Assembly (NCBI GenBank): GCA_035516175.1 | Contig: DATJAO010000043.1 | Location: 1-30,614 of the forward strand | DNA length: 30,614 nucleotides | From: DASPSR01 sp035516175 | Lineage (GTDB): Bacteria > Nitrospirota > UBA9217 | Direction: 5' to 3' | Part shown: positions 1 to 9,100 of the stretch, one piece after another | Layout: every line of letters starts with the position of its first letter | Position numbering within the stretch: the stretch's first letter is position 1 | Program-made: the position numbers and the translations under genes | Notes under the pieces: model-generated | What the model was told of the DNA's origin: nothing | Databases searched by the model: none | Seen by the model: the letters and a program-made list of their open reading frames with translations, nothing else

Positions 1-1
1 T

Positions 2-964
2 CGGCTCGGCAAGCTGCACCTCGAAGATATTCGAAATGACTGTCCTCCATTTTATCAAATTGCCGCAGAGTATTTGAATCACGTTGAGAAAACGAAGTCG
101 CCTCGCCTATTCGAACTCGAATTCACTGATTACAATAAGCATCTCCATCCCTTTCTTGGCTCCTTGCCTGCCGACCGAATCAGCGAGGAGGTACTTCAGG
201 AATATCAACAAAAGAAAAAATCTGACGGCTATGCCAATCGGTCTGTCAATTTGCACGTCGGTCTCGTTCGCAAAATAATAAACTTTGCTAAAACGAAGAA
301 GTATTTAAGGGAAACTTTCAAAATCAATTATCCAATGTTGGAAGAGTCGAAGAAGCAACATGCTTTTCTTTCTTTTGAAGAATTCAACGCTCTGAAGCAA
401 AATCTAACGTATGATCTCACGACCAAACGTGTCATCGTCGGGAGACAAACCGGGCTTCGACCTGGAGAACTAGCTCACCTCGCGTGGGACGACGTTAACC
501 TCGAAATGAAAACAATAACTGTAAAGTCGAAACCCGACGTTGGATGGATTATCAAGGATAAACACGAGCGTGTCATTCCCTTAGGTAAAGTTTCTCACAA
601 AATTTTGAAAGAACTCTTCAATAAGAGGAAAGGGAGATGGGTCTTCTCGTCTAGTGATAAGCCCGTTAAATCCATTCGCCGCGCATTAAACACCGCAGCC
701 AAAAATGCCGGCATATCCAAACGGGTTACTCCGAACATGCTCCGTCACACCGCTGCCACTCACCTGTTGGCAAAAGGGGCGAACCTGAAGAGCGTGCAGG
801 AAATATTAGGACATGCCCATATCGAAACAACTGAAAGGTATTTACATGGAATGGAGGACCATGTGAGGTCTGCCGTGGAAGCGCTAGATGACACGGCAGG
901 GAAATTGCCAAAAACAACGGGGAAAAAGGATGATACCGGAAAAGGGAAAAGGCAGAAAAAATGA
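2..964 (+). CDS. Tyrosine recombinase / phage-type integrase (5' partial)
   Basis: Site-specific recombinase of the lambda-integrase family, expected to insert and excise a mobile element. The frame is open from base 2, and its upstream codons continue a normal SAM-like core-binding domain, so the gene starts left of the window; the in-frame TTG at 74 is internal. The C-terminal catalytic domain shows TGLRPGEL (first Arg, 458-460), a Lys-rich beta hairpin around 'IIKDKHERVIPL', LRHTAATHLL (second Arg, 743-745), LGHAHIETT and the nucleophile Tyr in ERYLHG (839-841). The usual His of the HxxR box is Asn here (TPNMLRH, 734-736). The tail is Lys/Gly-rich. By eye the gene is more AT-rich than its neighbours. 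It points at the 3' end of tRNA-Pro, the classic place for an integrated island, so the element would lie to the left. Family certain; activity and target inferred. Confidence 0.93.
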   Translation, partial: RLGKLHLEDIRNDCPPFYQIAAEYLNHVEKTKSPRLFELEFTDYNKHLHPFLGSLPADRISEEVLQEYQQKKKSDGYANRSVNLHVGLVRKIINFAKTKKYLRETFKINYPMLEESKKQHAFLSFEEFNALKQNLTYDLTTKRVIVGRQTGLRPGELAHLAWDDVNLEMKTITVKSKPDVGWIIKDKHERVIPLGKVSHKILKELFNKRKGRWVFSSSDKPVKSIRRALNTAAKNAGISKRVTPNMLRHTAATHLLAKGANLKSVQEILGHAHIETTERYLHGMEDHVRSAVEALDDTAGKLPKTTGKKDDTGKGKRQKK

Positions 965-1017
965 CTCCCGACAAAGTCACGACATTGGCATTTTCCCCGG
1001 GGAGTCCCGGAAATAGG

Positions 1018-1052
1018 AAAAGCCCGTGAATAGCTTGATTCACGGGCCTTTT
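1018..1052. terminator. Intrinsic terminator, possibly bidirectional
   Basis: A perfect 9-bp stem (GCCCGTGAA at 1022-1030 with TTCACGGGC at 1039-1047) encloses an 8-base loop. On the minus strand it is followed by TTTTCC, ending the ihfA-merR-tRNA-Pro unit. On the plus strand it is followed by CTTTTAT, which could end integrase transcription. It lies only 9 bp from the tRNA 3' end. Confidence 0.8.
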
Positions 1053-1056
1053 ATAA

Positions 1057-1133
1057 TGGTCGGGGCGAGCCGATTTGAACGGCCGACCACTCGCACCCCA
1101 AACGAGTGCGCTACCAGGCTGCGCCACGCCCCG
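1057..1133 (-). tRNA. tRNA-Pro (anticodon GGG)
   Basis: Read on minus, the sequence folds as a full cloverleaf of 77 bases. The acceptor stem is CGGGGCG/CGCCCCG with discriminator A and an encoded CCA. The D arm is GCGC...GCGC with AGCCTGGTA, the anticodon stem is CTCGT/GCGAG with loop TTGGGGT (anticodon GGG), and the T arm has loop TTCAAAT. It follows merR by 9 bp and is probably cotranscribed with ihfA-merR. Its 3' half faces the integrase gene and is a likely attachment site. Confidence 0.96.
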
Positions 1134-1142
1134 ATTAACCTG

Positions 1143-1466
1143 CTATTTCAATATCTCCAATATTTCTCTCAGGTCCTTTTTCGCAGATTCTATGACGGCG
1201 TCAACATCCTGGCCTGCTTTGCCGTTCAGTTTCCTTCTTGCCCCGGCGATCGTATACCCATCCTTATAGAGCAGCTGTTTTATATGGAAGATGTTGTCTA
1301 CATCCTGCTTTTTATATAGGCGCTGCCCTGATTTTCCTTTATCGGGCTTGATCTGCGGAAACTCAGACTCCCAATACCTGAGCACATACGGTTCGAGGCC
1401 CGTCAGGCGGCTCACCTCGCCGATCCGGTAAAAAAGTTTACTCGGTTTTTGGGGATTCGATGACAT
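1143..1466 (-). CDS. MerR-family transcriptional regulator
   Basis: DNA-binding regulator of 107 residues. The N-terminal winged helix-turn-helix is clear: 'YRIGEVSRLTGLEPYVLRYW' at residues 13-32, then the wing with GQRLY, then a short coiled coil. There is no C-terminal effector or metal-binding domain and no Cys, so this is the small MerR type found directly after ihfA in many Proteobacteria and relatives rather than a metal sensor. The start overlaps the end of ihfA by 29 bp, implying translational coupling, and tRNA-Pro follows 9 bp downstream. The regulated genes are unknown. Confidence 0.9.
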   Translation of the reverse strand: MSSNPQKPSKLFYRIGEVSRLTGLEPYVLRYWESEFPQIKPDKGKSGQRLYKKQDVDNIFHIKQLLYKDGYTIAGARRKLNGKAGQDVDAVIESAKKDLREILEILK

Positions 1467-1728
1467 GCCCTTTGAAAATCATGCTGGGTCTGAAACTGAC
1501 AACCCTTCTCGGAGTGATCTCTATCTCCTGGCCTGTTTTAGGATTGCGGCCTTTTCTTGAGTTCTTTTTGCGGACAACGAAATTTCCGAAACCCGAGAGC
1601 TTAACGGTTTCTCCCTCTTTCAGTGTCTGCTTGATCAAATCCAGAATCATCTCTACCATTTCTTCAGCATCCTGCTTCGGCAAGCCCACTTTATCAAAAA
1701 CTTCCGAGATGATATCTGCCTTAGTCAT
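1438..1728 (-). CDS. ihfA: Integration host factor alpha subunit (HU/IHF family)
   Basis: Small DNA-bending nucleoid protein that pairs with IHF-beta and acts in recombination, replication and sigma-54 promoters. From 'MTKADIISEVF' it is 96 residues, normal for the family. The DNA-binding arm is seen in 'LSGFGNFVVRKKNSRKGRNP' followed by TGQEIEI and RRVVSFRPS. A longer frame begins at 1779, but the start at 1728 is preferred: a GAGGAGGT ribosome site sits just upstream, and a good promoter lies at 1751-1779, so the upstream Met would not be transcribed. A merR gene overlaps its 3' end. The presence of merR and tRNA-Pro downstream supports ihfA over ihfB or hup. Confidence 0.92.
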   Translation of the reverse strand: MTKADIISEVFDKVGLPKQDAEEMVEMILDLIKQTLKEGETVKLSGFGNFVVRKKNSRKGRNPKTGQEIEITPRRVVSFRPSMIFKGHVIESPKTE

Positions 1729-1750
1729 AGACACCTCCTCTACGGAGCAT

Positions 1751-1779
1751 ACTATAGAGCATAAGCGCTTCAAAGTCAA
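1751..1779 (-). promoter_or_regulatory. Sigma-70-type promoter for ihfA-merR-tRNA-Pro
   Basis: On minus, TTGACT (1779-1774) and TATAGT (1756-1751) are separated by exactly 17 bases. The predicted start is near 1744, about 16 bases before the ihfA ATG at 1728, with GAGGAGGT between. Confidence 0.75.
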
Positions 1780-1832
1780 GGCTAAATTTCCTCTATATCC
1801 CTGAAATAACGCAACTATATTATTCCCGAATC

Positions 1833-3368
1833 ATGAAAACCCATCAGGGTTATTTGACAATGGTCATATTTCTGGATAAGATGAAAAGGAATTTTAACCT
1901 ATTGTCGTATTCCGGTATGAGACAGCGACTGATTAAACTAGCGATTCTCCTTTTCTGGGTCGTGATGCTCGGACAGCTTATCGAGCGTGCCTACCTTCGT
2001 CCCTCAACGGTCATTGCGCTCGATGCGATAACCGAAGAAGGCGTGCGAACCGGCGATGAATGGTCCGGCATCTATCAGCAGAACAGAAAGATCGGATATG
2101 CTCATACAAGGATTATGCGCGAGGCAGACACCTATCACCTTCTGGAAGAGTCGGAGCTTGCTCTCCTTGTCCTTGGCTCAGTCGAGCACGTAAAGACCGT
2201 CACCAACAGCTACACCACAAAAAACTTCCTTCTCAAGTACTTCGACTTTACCCTGCAATCCGGATTGAGCTCCATGAAGATCAAAGGCGCTGTCGTCGGC
2301 AAGAAGCTTGTGCTGGATATCCTCACCGGCGGTCAGACACGCAAAGAGAGCATTGCGCTTAGGGAGCCTCTTTACCTTTCACCAAATATAAAACCCGCCC
2401 TCATTCTCCTTGGGCTGGAGCCGGGCAAAAAATACCGCTTCCCCCTCTTCAACCCTGCAACCATGAACACTGAAGATGCCACTATTTCCGTAGAGTCAAA
2501 GGAACGCATCAAGGTCGGTGACAGGGAACAAACTGTATATAAATTAAAGGAGACCTTTGAGGGCCTCGAAGCCTTTTCCTGGATCACTGAGGATGGTGAT
2601 ACCATTAAGGAAGAAAGTCCGCTCGGCTATGTGCTCCTGAAAGAGAGTATGGCAGAGGCCATGAAGCTCGACAAGAGAGGCCCCCTCGTGGACATCATCT
2701 CTCTCGTGATGATCCCGTCAACAAACGTAGACAAGCCGGCCCAGACACGTTATCTCAAAGCAAAGCTCACGGGCGCCCCTTTGCAGGGTTTTGATCTCGA
2801 CGGAGACCGGCAGATATTCAAAGGGGACACCGTCGAGGTCCGCATTCAGGATGACCCTGCTACGTATGTTCTCCCCTATTCAGGAAAAGACCTGCACGAC
2901 TTGCTCCAGCCGACGGCCCTCATCCAGAGCGACGACAAGCGGATAAAAGATCAAACAGAGAAGATCCTCTCGGGAGACAAAGATGCCCGGGAAGCAGCAA
3001 AGAAGCTGAACGAATGGGTCTACAGCGCGATCCAGAAAAAGCCTGTCGTGAGCATTCCGAGCGCCCTCGAAGTCCTGAGCCAGCGTGTGGGAGACTGCAA
3101 CGAACACACGACGCTCTATACGGCCCTTGCGCGCTCCGCCGGCATTCCGACGCGCATGGCCGCGGGCATCGTGTACATGCGTGACGGGTTCTATTACCAT
3201 GCCTGGCCCGAGGTCTGGCTCGGGCAGTGGATCGCCGTGGATCCGACTTTCAACCAGTTCCCTGCCGATGCCACACACATACGATTCGTCACGGGAAATA
3301 TTGACCGGCAGTCGGATATTATGAGGCTTGTCGGAAAGCTAAAGGTCGAGGTTTTGGAATATAAATGA
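1833..3368 (+). CDS. Membrane-anchored transglutaminase-like protein
   Basis: Protein of up to 511 residues with one N-terminal membrane segment ('LAILLFWVVMLGQLIERAYL') and a large extracytoplasmic part ending in a transglutaminase-like domain. The papain-like triad is visible: Cys422 in GDCNEH, His456 in YYHAWPEVW and Asp470 in VDPTFNQ. In this family the domain often acts as a protease or amidase rather than a cross-linker; the substrate here is unknown. No start has a strong ribosome site: Met1 (1833), Met17 (1881) and Met29 (1917) all leave the membrane anchor intact. It lies 161 bp ahead of an ABC exporter pair and could be cotranscribed. I see no convincing promoter or terminator in that gap. 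Confidence 0.9.
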   Translation: MKTHQGYLTMVIFLDKMKRNFNLLSYSGMRQRLIKLAILLFWVVMLGQLIERAYLRPSTVIALDAITEEGVRTGDEWSGIYQQNRKIGYAHTRIMREADTYHLLEESELALLVLGSVEHVKTVTNSYTTKNFLLKYFDFTLQSGLSSMKIKGAVVGKKLVLDILTGGQTRKESIALREPLYLSPNIKPALILLGLEPGKKYRFPLFNPATMNTEDATISVESKERIKVGDREQTVYKLKETFEGLEAFSWITEDGDTIKEESPLGYVLLKESMAEAMKLDKRGPLVDIISLVMIPSTNVDKPAQTRYLKAKLTGAPLQGFDLDGDRQIFKGDTVEVRIQDDPATYVLPYSGKDLHDLLQPTALIQSDDKRIKDQTEKILSGDKDAREAAKKLNEWVYSAIQKKPVVSIPSALEVLSQRVGDCNEHTTLYTALARSAGIPTRMAAGIVYMRDGFYYHAWPEVWLGQWIAVDPTFNQFPADATHIRFVTGNIDRQSDIMRLVGKLKVEVLEYK

Positions 3369-3529
3369 GAACTCCTGATGAAAACTGGGGATGCGGATTC
3401 CAAAAGATAACTGCTGATAGAACTCTCTATCGTATGTTAATCCGATTTTTCAGCGTACCGCTGTTTCATCAATAGTCTCAGAATCAACCTTTAATTTAAA
3501 CATAGTCGCGTGCGTTCGCGTCAAAAAAT

Positions 3530-4258
3530 ATGATCAAACTCATCAACCTCACCAAGCTCTACGGCAAGCTCGTTGCCGTAAACGGCATCAATCTCGAGGT
3601 CTCCCGAGGCGAGGTCTTCGGTTTTCTCGGTCCCAATGGCGCAGGCAAAACCACGACCATCAAGATGATGGCCGGCCTGCTCAAGCCTACAAGCGGCAGC
3701 GCATTAATCGGCGGGTATGATGTTCAGGAGGAGCCGCTCAAGGCTAAGTTCATCACCGGCTTCATTCCCGACCGGCCCTTCCTATACGAAAAACTCACGG
3801 CAAGGGAGTTCATGCACTTTATTGCGAAGCTCTATGACATGGATGACGAGAAAAAGCGGATCAGTGAGCTGCTCGATCTCTTCGGATTGAACGAATGGGC
3901 CGATGAACTGGTCGAGAACTTTTCGCACGGTATGAAGCAGCGACTCGTCATGGCTTCTGCTCTCCTTCACAGACCTCAGGTACTTGTCGTAGACGAGCCC
4001 ATGGTGGGACTTGACCCGCGCGGCGCCCGGCTGGTAAAGGATATTTTCAAGGACCTTGCATCACAAGGCGTGACGGTGTTCATGTCCACGCACACCCTCG
4101 AGATCGTTGAAAATATGTGTACCCGCGTGGCAATCATCAATAAGGGTGAGATCATAGCTGAAGGCAGTGTCGAAGACCTGGGCCGCATGGCTCGCATGCC
4201 GAACAGCCACCTGGAGCAGATATTTCTCAGATTAACAGGCGGAGATGAGGCGGTATGA
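3530..4258 (+). CDS. ABC exporter ATP-binding protein
   Basis: Nucleotide-binding subunit of 242 residues powering the permease encoded 37 bp downstream. Walker A is GPNGAGKTT, the signature is the slightly divergent FSHGMKQRL (FSHGM for LSGGQ), Walker B is VLVVDEP with VGLDP, and the switch His is in STHTLE. The pattern is that of ABC-2/CcmA-like exporters, not importers, and there is no solute-binding protein nearby. The ATG at 3530 lacks a clear Shine-Dalgarno sequence, but the protein starts where the family normally does ('MIKLINLTKLYGK'). Substrate not deducible. Confidence 0.95.
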   Translation: MIKLINLTKLYGKLVAVNGINLEVSRGEVFGFLGPNGAGKTTTIKMMAGLLKPTSGSALIGGYDVQEEPLKAKFITGFIPDRPFLYEKLTAREFMHFIAKLYDMDDEKKRISELLDLFGLNEWADELVENFSHGMKQRLVMASALLHRPQVLVVDEPMVGLDPRGARLVKDIFKDLASQGVTVFMSTHTLEIVENMCTRVAIINKGEIIAEGSVEDLGRMARMPNSHLEQIFLRLTGGDEAV

Positions 4259-4295
4259 AAGTTCACAATACTCATGCAACAGACCGTGAAAGAAT

Positions 4296-5996
4296 ATGAG
4301 GGCTACCATGCTTCTTCTCCTCTCTCCTCGACATCACGCAATAAAGAACAGGCTCAGCCGGCTTGCTCCCGGTGACGGGCTGAAGACCGTCATGCTCACC
4401 CTGCTCGGATTTGGGTTCTGGGCTTTTCTGTTCGGCGTGTCGTTCAAGGTTCTCACCTATTTCAGGACGATTGAAGGGCTCGGCGATCTGCTCGCGCTCC
4501 GGCTGCTGTCGATGATACTGCTGACGTTCTTTTCTATTCTCGTATTCAGCAACATCGTCACATCTCTCTCGACGTTCTATCTCTCAGGGGAGCTCGATAT
4601 CCTCCTGTCATCACCGGTCAAAATTGAGAACATCTACCGGGCCAAGTTTATCGAGACCATCCTAGACTCTTCCTGGATGACGCTCATCTACGGCCTGCCG
4701 GTCTTTATCGCCTACGGCATGGTGTTCAAAGCTTCGCTTGCCTACTATCTCGGATTGGTCCTCGCCATCGTTCCTTTTCTGATCATCCCCGCAGGCATCG
4801 GTATCATCGTGACGATGCTGCTCGTGAATGCTTTCCCCGCACGCAGGGCCAAGGACATCCTCGTGCTTCTGGGGCTTCTCTTCTTCGGCGTCATGTACAT
4901 CCTGTTCCGGATGCTCCAGCCCGAGAAGCTCGTGGACCCCGACACGTTCCCCACGCTCGTGCAATACCTCACAGCTATGCGCGCCCCTGTATCTCCGCTT
5001 CTGCCAAGCTACTGGGCAACCGAGACGCTCTCGCCGCTCCTGCGCACCGTCAAAGGAGAGAGCCCCTTCTACCTGCTTATGCTGTGGAGCACCGCTGCCG
5101 CAAGCATCGTGATCGGAGAATGGGTTTGCGGAATGATCTACTACACAGGCTGGTCTCGTTCGCAGGAAGGCAAAAAATCTTCGATCTCACGCTCGCGCAC
5201 TGCTGACGCTTTTTTCCGGCTCCTATCCCTTCCATTCCGGGGAAAGATGCGCGCAATCGTCTTGAAGGACGTGAAGCTCTTTTTCCGAGACACATCCCAA
5301 TGGTCACAGCTGTTTCTCCTGTTTGCGCTTATGGTCGTCTATATCTACAGCTTCAAGCTCCTGCCTCTTGAACGCGCGGCAATGCCGAGTTTCTATATCC
5401 AGAATCTGCTCTCTTTTTTGAACCTCGGCATGGTGGGATTCGTAACCTCGGCCGTGGCCGTCCGGTTCGTCTTTCCTGCCGTAAGCCTCGAAGGAGCCTC
5501 CTTCTGGATCGTCCGTGCCGCCCCTATCTCGATCCGGGATTTTCTCTGGGGAAAGTTCTGGAGCAGTCTGCTCCCGCTCCTCGTCCTCGCTGAAGTGTTG
5601 ATTGTGCTTTCGAACACGCTCCTCAAGGTGACACCGTTCATGATGGATCTTGGTATCGTGACGGTGCTCATGATGACCTTCGGCATCACTTCCCTCGGCG
5701 TGGGTCTCGGTGCCGTTTTCCCCAAGTTCAAGCACGAGAATGTGGCCCAGATCCCTACGGGCTTCGGAGGTATCGTGTACATGCTCATGACTATGCTGTT
5801 CATCAGCGTGGTGATAGTCCTCGAGGCCTGGCCCGTGTACCGTATCTTCACGACACAGACCTTCGGCGGCCATATTTCCCTGCCAGGATGGGTCATAATA
5901 GCAATCTCATTTAGCATGGTGGTTGTCGTCAATATTCTGGCGCTTTTCCTGCCGATGAAAATCGGCTTAAATCGGCTAAAACAACGCGAAATTTAA
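4296..5996 (+). CDS. ABC exporter permease, large (about 12 membrane segments)
   Basis: Polytopic inner-membrane protein of 566 residues forming the channel partner of the ATPase at 3530-4258. About a dozen hydrophobic stretches occur in two similar halves, each with a cytosolic loop (for example 'SGELDILLSSPVKIENIYRAK' after the second or third segment and 'SLEGASFWIVRAAPISIRDF' in the second half). These SPV/API-type loops, a Glu-Leu or Glu-Gly motif followed by S/A-P-V/I, are typical of ABC-2-like permeases where the ATPase docks. The duplicated loop suggests an internal fusion of two ABC-2 units in one chain. The protein ends in 'LKQREI', and AT-rich intergenic DNA follows. Substrate unknown; linkage with a transglutaminase suggests an envelope role, which is inference. 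Confidence 0.85.
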   Translation: MRATMLLLLSPRHHAIKNRLSRLAPGDGLKTVMLTLLGFGFWAFLFGVSFKVLTYFRTIEGLGDLLALRLLSMILLTFFSILVFSNIVTSLSTFYLSGELDILLSSPVKIENIYRAKFIETILDSSWMTLIYGLPVFIAYGMVFKASLAYYLGLVLAIVPFLIIPAGIGIIVTMLLVNAFPARRAKDILVLLGLLFFGVMYILFRMLQPEKLVDPDTFPTLVQYLTAMRAPVSPLLPSYWATETLSPLLRTVKGESPFYLLMLWSTAAASIVIGEWVCGMIYYTGWSRSQEGKKSSISRSRTADAFFRLLSLPFRGKMRAIVLKDVKLFFRDTSQWSQLFLLFALMVVYIYSFKLLPLERAAMPSFYIQNLLSFLNLGMVGFVTSAVAVRFVFPAVSLEGASFWIVRAAPISIRDFLWGKFWSSLLPLLVLAEVLIVLSNTLLKVTPFMMDLGIVTVLMMTFGITSLGVGLGAVFPKFKHENVAQIPTGFGGIVYMLMTMLFISVVIVLEAWPVYRIFTTQTFGGHISLPGWVIIAISFSMVVVVNILALFLPMKIGLNRLKQREI

Positions 5997-6063
5997 AAAT
6001 ATATATAACCACAATATATTGTATGCACCCAAAATATCAATACCTTACCTTGTTATTTTTCGC

Positions 6064-6092
6064 TTTACAAATCCTCGTATGTATGCTATAAA
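6064..6092 (+). promoter_or_regulatory. Promoter of smc with extended -10
   Basis: TTTACA (6064-6069), 17 bases, then TATAAA (6087-6092) preceded by TGC at 6084-6086, an extended -10. The start is predicted near 6099, about 49 bases ahead of the smc ATG. The surrounding 5997-6147 DNA is AT-rich and holds no gene. Confidence 0.72.
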
Positions 6093-6102
6093 CCTGTTTG
6101 AA

Positions 6103-6135
6103 AAATCACTTAACGAATCACTTAATACGTGATTT
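6103..6135 (+). repeat. Tandem and inverted repeat in the smc leader
   Basis: AATCACTTAA occurs twice with a 12-base period (6104-6113 and 6116-6125). AAATCAC (6103-6109) is also inverted as GTGATTT (6129-6135), just before the ribosome site. It lies a few bases downstream of the predicted transcription start, where an operator or a leader hairpin could act. Function unknown. Confidence 0.55.
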
Positions 6136-6147
6136 ATGGGGAGGCAT

Positions 6148-9100
6148 ATGCAGCTTAAGACCCTGGAAATGATCGGCTTTAAATCCTTCTCAGACAAGAC
6201 AAAAGTCACGTTTCAGCACGGCATTACGGCCGTGGTGGGCCCAAACGGCTGCGGCAAGAGCAACATATCCGACGCCATCCGCTGGGTCCTCGGCGAGCAG
6301 AGCGCCAAACATCTCCGCGGTGACAAAATGGAGGACGTGATCTTCAACGGGAGCGAGAGCCGTAAACCTCAGGGTATGGCCGATGTGACCCTCACGCTCA
6401 CGAATGTGGCCGGCAACCTCTCCTCTGAATTCGGAGAGTACGAGGAAATCGAAATCACCCGCAGGCTTTACCGCTCCGGCGACAGCGAATACCTGATCAA
6501 CAAGATTCCCTGCCGCCTTAAAGACATCCGCGACCTTATGATGGATGCAGGTGTAGGCGCCAAGATACACGCCATCATCGAGCAGGACAAGGTCGATCAG
6601 ATCCTTTCATCCAAACCCCAGGACCGCCGGTTCCTGTTCGAGGAAGTGGCCGGCGTCATGAAATACAAGGCCCGCCGCCAGGAAGCGCTCTCCAAGCTCG
6701 AATCAACCCAGCAGAACCAGCTGCGGGTGAACGACATCATCACCGAAGTAAAACGCCAGGTCAACTCCCTTGACCGTCAGGCAAGGAAAGCCGAGCGCTA
6801 CCAGAAGCTCCGCGCGGAGATGAAGGACCTTGACTTCCGACTTGCATCCGTGGAGTACTCAAACCTGGGGCTTGAGTGGACGGAAGCGTCCGAGGGTTTC
6901 AAAAGGGCGGAAGATGAGGTCACAGATCTGCACGCCGCCCTCAGCAGGATCGAATCGTCCATTGAAGAGTCACGTACTGACGCTCTCGCCGCGGAGCATG
7001 AGCTTTCCACGCTGCGGCATAAGATCCACGAAACGGAAAGCGCGCTTAATCGGGCCGAGCACCGCGTTGAGATGTCGAGGAGTCAGATCGCCTCATTCAT
7101 CGCGCAGCGAGGTCGCGATCTCGCCGATATGGAGTACCTGAAACAGGAAACAGCCCGGGTTGCAGAGCAGAAGGTGAAGCATGAAGAAGAGTCTCGGGTC
7201 CTTGCAGCCTCGATCGAAGAAAAGAACACCGTGCTCAATGGCCGGACAATGGACCTGGAGTCTCTCTCCCAGGCGCTTAAGGAGAAAGAGATCTCGCTCG
7301 AAGAAACGCGGGCCGGGATCCTGAACGCAATATCCGAAACTGCAGCCGAGAAGACCACGATATCGAACTTGCAGGCACGGCTTTCACAGCTCGACGAACA
7401 AGACGCACGGAGCTTGAAAGAAAAACAAGAACTTTCACAAAAGAACCAGGAACTTATCGCTCTCCTTGCTGCCAAGGAGCGCGAACTCGAGGAAATCACG
7501 TCGAGGAAGCATGCTGCACAGGAAGAGCGTACGCAGGTTGCCGGACGCCTGGAACAGGCGCTTGCGAATAAAAAATCAATTGAAACTGGCCTGAACGAGA
7601 CCAGGAACAGGCTTGCCGGCCAGAATTCCCGTTTGCGCTCCCTGATCGAGCTGGAGCAGAACCTGGAAGGCTATCAAAAAGGGGTGCGGACCGTCATGTC
7701 CGCACGGAAAGAGGCTTCTGCAAAAGAGCATCTCGGCACCATCCACGGGCTCGTTGCGGACATGATCGAGACCGAGCCGCAGTATGAAGTAGCCATCGAA
7801 GCGGTCCTCGGCGACCGTCTTCAATACGTCGTTGTTGATTCGCAGAACGATTCGCTCAAAGCCATCGATTACCTCAAGACCAAGAGCGGCGGCCGCAGCA
7901 CCTTCGTACCCAAAATGCCGCGCGAGATCAAATCAGAACCTTTTATCAAGAACGGCCATACCGGCGTCATCGGCTCGGCCTTGAGCATCGTACGGTACAA
8001 GGACAGCTACAGTAACGTAGCCCAGTATCTCCTGGGAGATGTGGTCGTCGTCGACTCCATGGACACAGCCCTGTACCTGTGGCAGAAGAACGGCATGCAT
8101 AAGACGATCGTCACCCTCTCGGGCGAGATCGTAGACCCCTGGGGTGCGGTCACGGGTGGCACGGTGGAAGCAGTTGGCACCGGCATGCTCACCAAGCGCC
8201 GCGAGATCAAGGACTTGGAGCACGAGGTGGCGGAGCTGACCGTTGCAGTCGCGAAGCTCGAGGCAGAACTAACGTCCGTAGACTCATCCATAGAGTCTGA
8301 TAAAAAAATCGAGGCGGACCTCGCCCAACAGATCCACCGTACGGAGATCGAGCTCGTAAACGGTGAAAAGGATCGCGCTGCGGTCAGGGACGAGATGGGC
8401 CGTATCGGCGAACGCGCGAGGACCCTCGACGCAGAGGCATCGGAGCGCGCATCATTGAGACTCGAGCTGGATGCAAACATCGGCAAAGCGACCGAGGTGC
8501 TTCGGGGCCTGGAGGCGGGCCATACGAACGCCCTTGCAAGCGTCGAATCGCTCCAGGTCGAGCTCTCCCTCAAGAAAGACGAACTCGAGAGAGCGCGCGC
8601 CGCGATTACCGAGGTCAGGATGGAAATCGCTGCGCTCCAGGAAAAACAGTCAGCAGCCTCCACGAATCTTGCCACGCTCTTAAAAACCGAAACGGAACTG
8701 GCCGAACGGCTGTCCAGGCGCGAGGCCGAGATCGCGGACATTGCGGTAAAACTGACAGAACTGGAAGCGTCCATCGCCGGGGCCGAAACCGAGATCAAAG
8801 AGGATATCGAGATACTCGAAGCGGAACGCCAGGTCCTGGTTGCGAAGCAGGAGGCGCATACGGAGAAAACCCAGGCGCTCCATGCCACGGAAGAGCAGGC
8901 CCGTCAGGTCAGGCACGACATCGAAGCAGCACAGAAGCGGCTGTCTTCCATAGAAGTCAAACGCACCGAGCTGCGCATGAAGATCGAGCATCTGAAGGAC
9001 AGGATATGGAGCACATACCACGCCGAGCTCGAAACCGCGGTCCAGGAGCTTGGTCAGTTCGAGATCAATCTGGATGAAGCGAAATTACGGCTTGACGAAC

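Noticed and set aside
1729..1779. Longer ihfA with 17 extra N-terminal residues
   Set aside because: The extension lies over the promoter, whereas the ATG at 1728 has a strong ribosome site and the family-typical start.
5304..5932. Two overlapping minus frames of about 180 codons over the ABC permease
   Set aside because: Antisense shadows of the permease; low-quality composition and no ribosome sites.
8007..8888. 293-codon minus frame inside smc
   Set aside because: Extremely Ser-rich translation caused by the Glu/Ala/Arg codons of the SMC coiled coil; no start signals.
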